From positions 186,001 to 250,000 of the forward strand of contig JAIBEZ010000028.1 in assembly GCA_019459485.1 (NCBI GenBank): a stretch of DNA of 64,000 nucleotides, read 5' to 3'. The notes under the pieces are model-generated. The model made no database searches and had not been told where the DNA came from. It saw only the letters and a list, made by a program, of their open reading frames with translations. Each line of letters opens with the position of its first letter. The stretch's first letter is position 1. This stretch comes from Prolixibacteraceae bacterium. Its GTDB lineage: Bacteria; Bacteroidota; Bacteroidia; Bacteroidales; Prolixibacteraceae. The position numbers and the translations under genes are program-made. This document shows, one piece after another, positions 61,265 to 64,000 of the stretch.

Positions 61265-61864
61265 ATGAGCAGATATGAGAAATTAGTTGTGTTGAACCGT
61301 TATTACAGGATAACGAAATTTTATGATTTTTTAAAAAGTACCGCTATAAAAGGAGGACTGGTAATTCTACTGTTTGTTGCTGTATTTGTTGTGTTGGAGT
61401 ATTTTTTCTTTGATTTTAATGCATTGCTGAATACAGTGGTTGAGACTTTTTCAACGACTTCAGTTTTTGTGACTTTTTTGATTTCCGAAACCTTTTTTGG
61501 ATTGCTTCCTCCTGAAATATTTATTGCATGGAGTGCGAAATCACTCACCCCCTGGTTGTTCTTGTTTATTATTGCAACCCTGTCATATGTAGGTGGTATT
61601 TTTGCTTATTTTATTGGGAATCAATTTAACCGAATTCCTTTAGTCAAAAGGCATATTGAGATGAAAATTGCTGCACACCTTGTCCATCTGCGAAAATGGG
61701 GTGGTATTTTTGTTTTTGTTGGCGCAATGCTTCCGGTGCCTCATTCGGTGGTGAGTTTTGCCTGCGGTTTAATCAAATACGATATAAAAAATTATTTGGG
61801 CTGGGCTCTTTTCCGGTTTGTACGTTTTTGGGTTTACGCACTTGTACTTTTTCAGGTGTTTTAA
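61265..61864 (+). CDS. DedA/VTT-domain membrane protein
   Basis: A 199-residue protein with four or five membrane helices. The SNARE-associated/VTT region contains FLISETFFGLLPPEIFIAWS (about 75-94) and GGIFVFVGAMLPVPHSVVSF (about 149-168) with the paired Pro-rich re-entrant loops (the G-x-x-x-P-V/x-P motif). Family members move lipids or act in membrane homeostasis. No operon partner. Confidence 0.8.
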   Translation: MSRYEKLVVLNRYYRITKFYDFLKSTAIKGGLVILLFVAVFVVLEYFFFDFNALLNTVVETFSTTSVFVTFLISETFFGLLPPEIFIAWSAKSLTPWLFLFIIATLSYVGGIFAYFIGNQFNRIPLVKRHIEMKIAAHLVHLRKWGGIFVFVGAMLPVPHSVVSFACGLIKYDIKNYLGWALFRFVRFWVYALVLFQVF

Positions 61865-61967
61865 TGTTCTAGATATCCGTAATATTATCCAATGTCATAA
61901 AAGTCATTCAAATGACCACAACTGACTGATCCAGAATTCCAAATAAGTATGTAAGCGGTTAATCACA

Positions 61968-62990
61968 TTAATGTTTTAGCCTGGCCAGTTCTTTTACAAT
62001 TGCCCAAATTCCATCATCAACCGGAATGCCCAATTCCATATTTTGATGCCGGGTTTTGAGCGATTGTTCGCCGGGATAAAATATTTCGCCGTTTTCTTTC
62101 GCCGGAACCGACGATTTGAGTTGTTCAATGGTTTCGCTTAATGCCTGATCGATAAATTCCTGCGTGTTTATTTTTAGCGGATTAACGGCAATAAACACCT
62201 GGCAACAGCTTCCGCAACTGCCTTTTCCTGAATTGTCAATTCCGGCAGTGGTTAGACCGCCCGAAAGCAGTGCTGAAATAATATCAAGCAAGATTGCAAA
62301 CCCTGAACCTTTCCAGTATCCCATTGGTAAAATCCGGCGTGTTTCCTCAATTATGCCTGGTTCATCCGTAAGATTTCCATCCTGATCAAAACCACCGTCA
62401 AACGGAAGTTTTTCGTTTCTCAGGCGTGTTACCTGTAATTTTCCGTAGGAATATTGCGACATGGCCATGTCAAGAACAATGTGCCCCTCTTCCCGTGGAA
62501 CTGCCATGATAAACGGATTGTTGCCGATTCCACAGGATTTTGCGCCCCAGGCAGGCATACACGATTCGGTGTTTGTCCAGCAGATGCCTATAAAACCTTT
62601 TTCAGCTGCCTGCCAACCGTAAGTTCCACCGCGCATCCAGTGTGTCGTATTGTTCAGGCTAACCAGTCCCAGTCCGTTTTGTGCTGCAATCTCGGTAGCA
62701 CGGTTCATGGCAAAAATGGCGTTTGTAATTCCCGGTCCAAGGTTCCCGTTGTACACTTCCATTGCACCGAGGTTTATTTCAAGGGTTGGAACTGCATTTA
62801 CATCAACCCAACCTTTTCCAATATACTCAACAAACCGCTCAACCCGGTTCAGTCCATGCGAATAAACACCATCCCGGCTTGATTCGGTATGGATTCGGGC
62901 ACAAACCTCCGCTTTATCTTCCGGCATTCCGGCATTCAGAAAAGCCTGTTTGATGGTGGCTTTCATTTCGTCAAATTGTATTCGGGTCAT
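61968..62990 (-). CDS. dlgD: 3-dehydro-L-gulonate 2-dehydrogenase (YiaK/DlgD-like)
   Basis: A 340-residue member of the malate/L-lactate dehydrogenase (Ldh) family. It matches YiaK over long stretches: SRDGVYSHGLNRVERFVEYI, THWMRGGTYGWQAAEKGFIG, CWTNTESCMPAWGAK, RILPMGYWKGSGFAILLD. The conserved His in SHG and HWM are catalytic in the family. It reduces 2,3-diketo-L-gulonate with NADH in L-ascorbate or L-gulonate catabolism. It lies on the other side of the uronate locus in the same strand direction as the glpK gene. Confidence 0.9.
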   Translation of the reverse strand: MTRIQFDEMKATIKQAFLNAGMPEDKAEVCARIHTESSRDGVYSHGLNRVERFVEYIGKGWVDVNAVPTLEINLGAMEVYNGNLGPGITNAIFAMNRATEIAAQNGLGLVSLNNTTHWMRGGTYGWQAAEKGFIGICWTNTESCMPAWGAKSCGIGNNPFIMAVPREEGHIVLDMAMSQYSYGKLQVTRLRNEKLPFDGGFDQDGNLTDEPGIIEETRRILPMGYWKGSGFAILLDIISALLSGGLTTAGIDNSGKGSCGSCCQVFIAVNPLKINTQEFIDQALSETIEQLKSSVPAKENGEIFYPGEQSLKTRHQNMELGIPVDDGIWAIVKELARLKH

Positions 62991-63051
62991 GGGGAATGAT
63001 GATTTATGAATGATCAGTGATTATTTGTACTTTGAATACTGAAAATGAAAA

Positions 63052-64000
63052 TCATTCCGTATCATCAGCCCAGGCATGAGACGCTTTAATGGCGCGATTC
63101 CAGCCTTTTATCAGAGAAATGGTATCATCAGGATTTATTGCAGGCGAAAAGGTTCGGCCTATTTGCCATTGTTGTTTAACCTCATTCAAATCGCTCCAGA
63201 AATTTACTGCCAGACCCGCTAGATAGGCGGCTCCCAAAGCTGTTGTTTCAGTATAAGCCGGCCTTATTACTTTTGTCTGTAATAAATCCGACTGAAATTG
63301 CATCAGTTGGTTGTTTACGGTCGCACCTCCGTCAACCCGCAATTCACTTATTTTTATTTCTGAATCTTTTTGCATGGCAAGCAATACTTCGTAGGTTTGA
63401 TAGGCAATGCTGTCGAGCGCTGCACGGGCAATGTGCGCGGATGTTGAACCTCTGGTCAATCCGACGATTAGTCCGCGGGCATGTTGGTTCCAGTGAGGAG
63501 CGCCCATTCCGGCAAAAGCAGGAACAAAATAAACACCACCGCTGTCGTCAGCCTTTGCTGCAAGCCGCTCAACATCCACCGATTTTTTGATGATGCCAAG
63601 ACCATCGCGCAACCACTGAACAACTGCTCCTGCAATGAAAATACTCCCTTCGAGTGCATAAGTCGTTTCGTCCCCAATCTTCCAGGCGATGGTTGTAAGC
63701 AAATTGCTTTTTGAAACGATTGGTTTATTGCCGATGTTCATCACCATAAAACAACCCGTTCCATAGGTGTTCTTCACCATTCCCGGCTCAATGCACATCT
63801 GGCCAAACAATGCAGCCTGCTGATCACCCGCAATACCTGAAATGGTGATTCCGGGAGCAAGATGTCCGGCAGTGGTTCCGTAAATTTCGCTGGAAGACCT
63901 TACTTCAGGAAGCATATTTTGCGGAATATCAAAAATCCGGAGCAGATCGTCGTCCCATTTAAGCGTGTGAATATTGAACAGCATGGTTCGCGAAGCATTC
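63052..64000 (-). CDS. glpK: Glycerol kinase, C-terminal part (partial)
   Basis: The last 315 codons, open to the right window edge; the first residues visible are [16 protein letters not shown], the usual start of the second half of glycerol kinase. [47 protein letters not shown] and [20 protein letters not shown] are FGGY-kinase motifs specific to GlpK. It phosphorylates glycerol to glycerol-3-phosphate. The N-terminal domain is outside the window. Confidence 0.95.
   Translation of the reverse strand, partial: NASRTMLFNIHTLKWDDDLLRIFDIPQNMLPEVRSSSEIYGTTAGHLAPGITISGIAGDQQAALFGQMCIEPGMVKNTYGTGCFMVMNIGNKPIVSKSNLLTTIAWKIGDETTYALEGSIFIAGAVVQWLRDGLGIIKKSVDVERLAAKADDSGGVYFVPAFAGMGAPHWNQHARGLIVGLTRGSTSAHIARAALDSIAYQTYEVLLAMQKDSEIKISELRVDGGATVNNQLMQFQSDLLQTKVIRPAYTETTALGAAYLAGLAVNFWSDLNEVKQQWQIGRTFSPAINPDDTISLIKGWNRAIKASHAWADDTE

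Overview
The window looks like a chromosomal segment from a Bacteroidota bacterium, most likely of the Marinilabiliales/Prolixibacteraceae kind. The support is: type IX secretion (T9SS) C-terminal sorting domains on three proteins; promoters of the Bacteroidota form (TTTG, about 19 bp, TAnnTTTG); near absence of Shine-Dalgarno sequences; and Bacteroidota-typical families (DUF3822 next to rsmD, PnuC plus a NadR-like kinase, UxaE, SDR-type mannonate oxidoreductase, DUF1080, CotH with a T9SS tail). No tRNA, rRNA, CRISPR array or intact insertion sequence was recognised. The genus is an inference.

Layout. 1-5 kb: the end of a histidine kinase, a sigma-54-type response regulator without a DNA-binding domain, a Ppx/GppA phosphatase, a HepT/MntA toxin-antitoxin pair and an unrecognised, AT-rich two-gene operon. 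5-15.6 kb: housekeeping genes (cysteine synthase, a NatAB-like ABC exporter, rsmD, a RecD/Pif1-like helicase, RNase Z, a STAS protein, ribosomal protein S1). 16-21 kb: a dTDP-rhamnose operon (rfbA, rfbC, rfbD, then a phosphohexomutase) interrupted by a DUF1016 nuclease gene. 21-35.6 kb: secreted and accessory genes (DUF1080, CotH-T9SS, guaA, an XRE-pentapeptide protein, NIPSNAP, a 1660-residue YCF48-repeat surface protein) and a frameshifted RAYT transposase. 36-45.7 kb: CtpA-type protease, NMN salvage pair, cysE, rRNA methyltransferase, aroE, an ABC-F ATPase, nth, a 56-residue ferredoxin and a tiny T9SS protein.

45.8-60.6 kb is the most coherent system: a hexuronate catabolic locus in two divergent arms. 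The right arm is uxaE-uxaC, kdgK, eda and a hexuronate transporter. The left arm is a LacI-family repressor, an SDR fructuronate reductase, a PfkB kinase, a LarA-superfamily nickel-pincer enzyme, a Gfo/Idh/MocA oxidoreductase, pdxB and gnd. Two identical-type palindromes (CGTGTnCGnACACG) 89 bp apart lie between the arms, and a different perfect palindrome sits on a strong internal promoter before kdgK. No mannonate dehydratase (uxuA) is present. A LarA-type gluconate/mannonate 2-epimerase followed by gnd would give a route from mannonate to the pentose phosphate pathway, which I put forward as the main hypothesis. The window ends with a 3-dehydro-L-gulonate dehydrogenase gene and a partial glycerol kinase gene.

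A second theme is intergenic sequence made of short repeated phrases (direct and inverted), often abutting stop codons. There is also a 37-bp repeat shared by two distant loci, an ~82-bp tandem array, and REP-like palindromes inside two coding regions.
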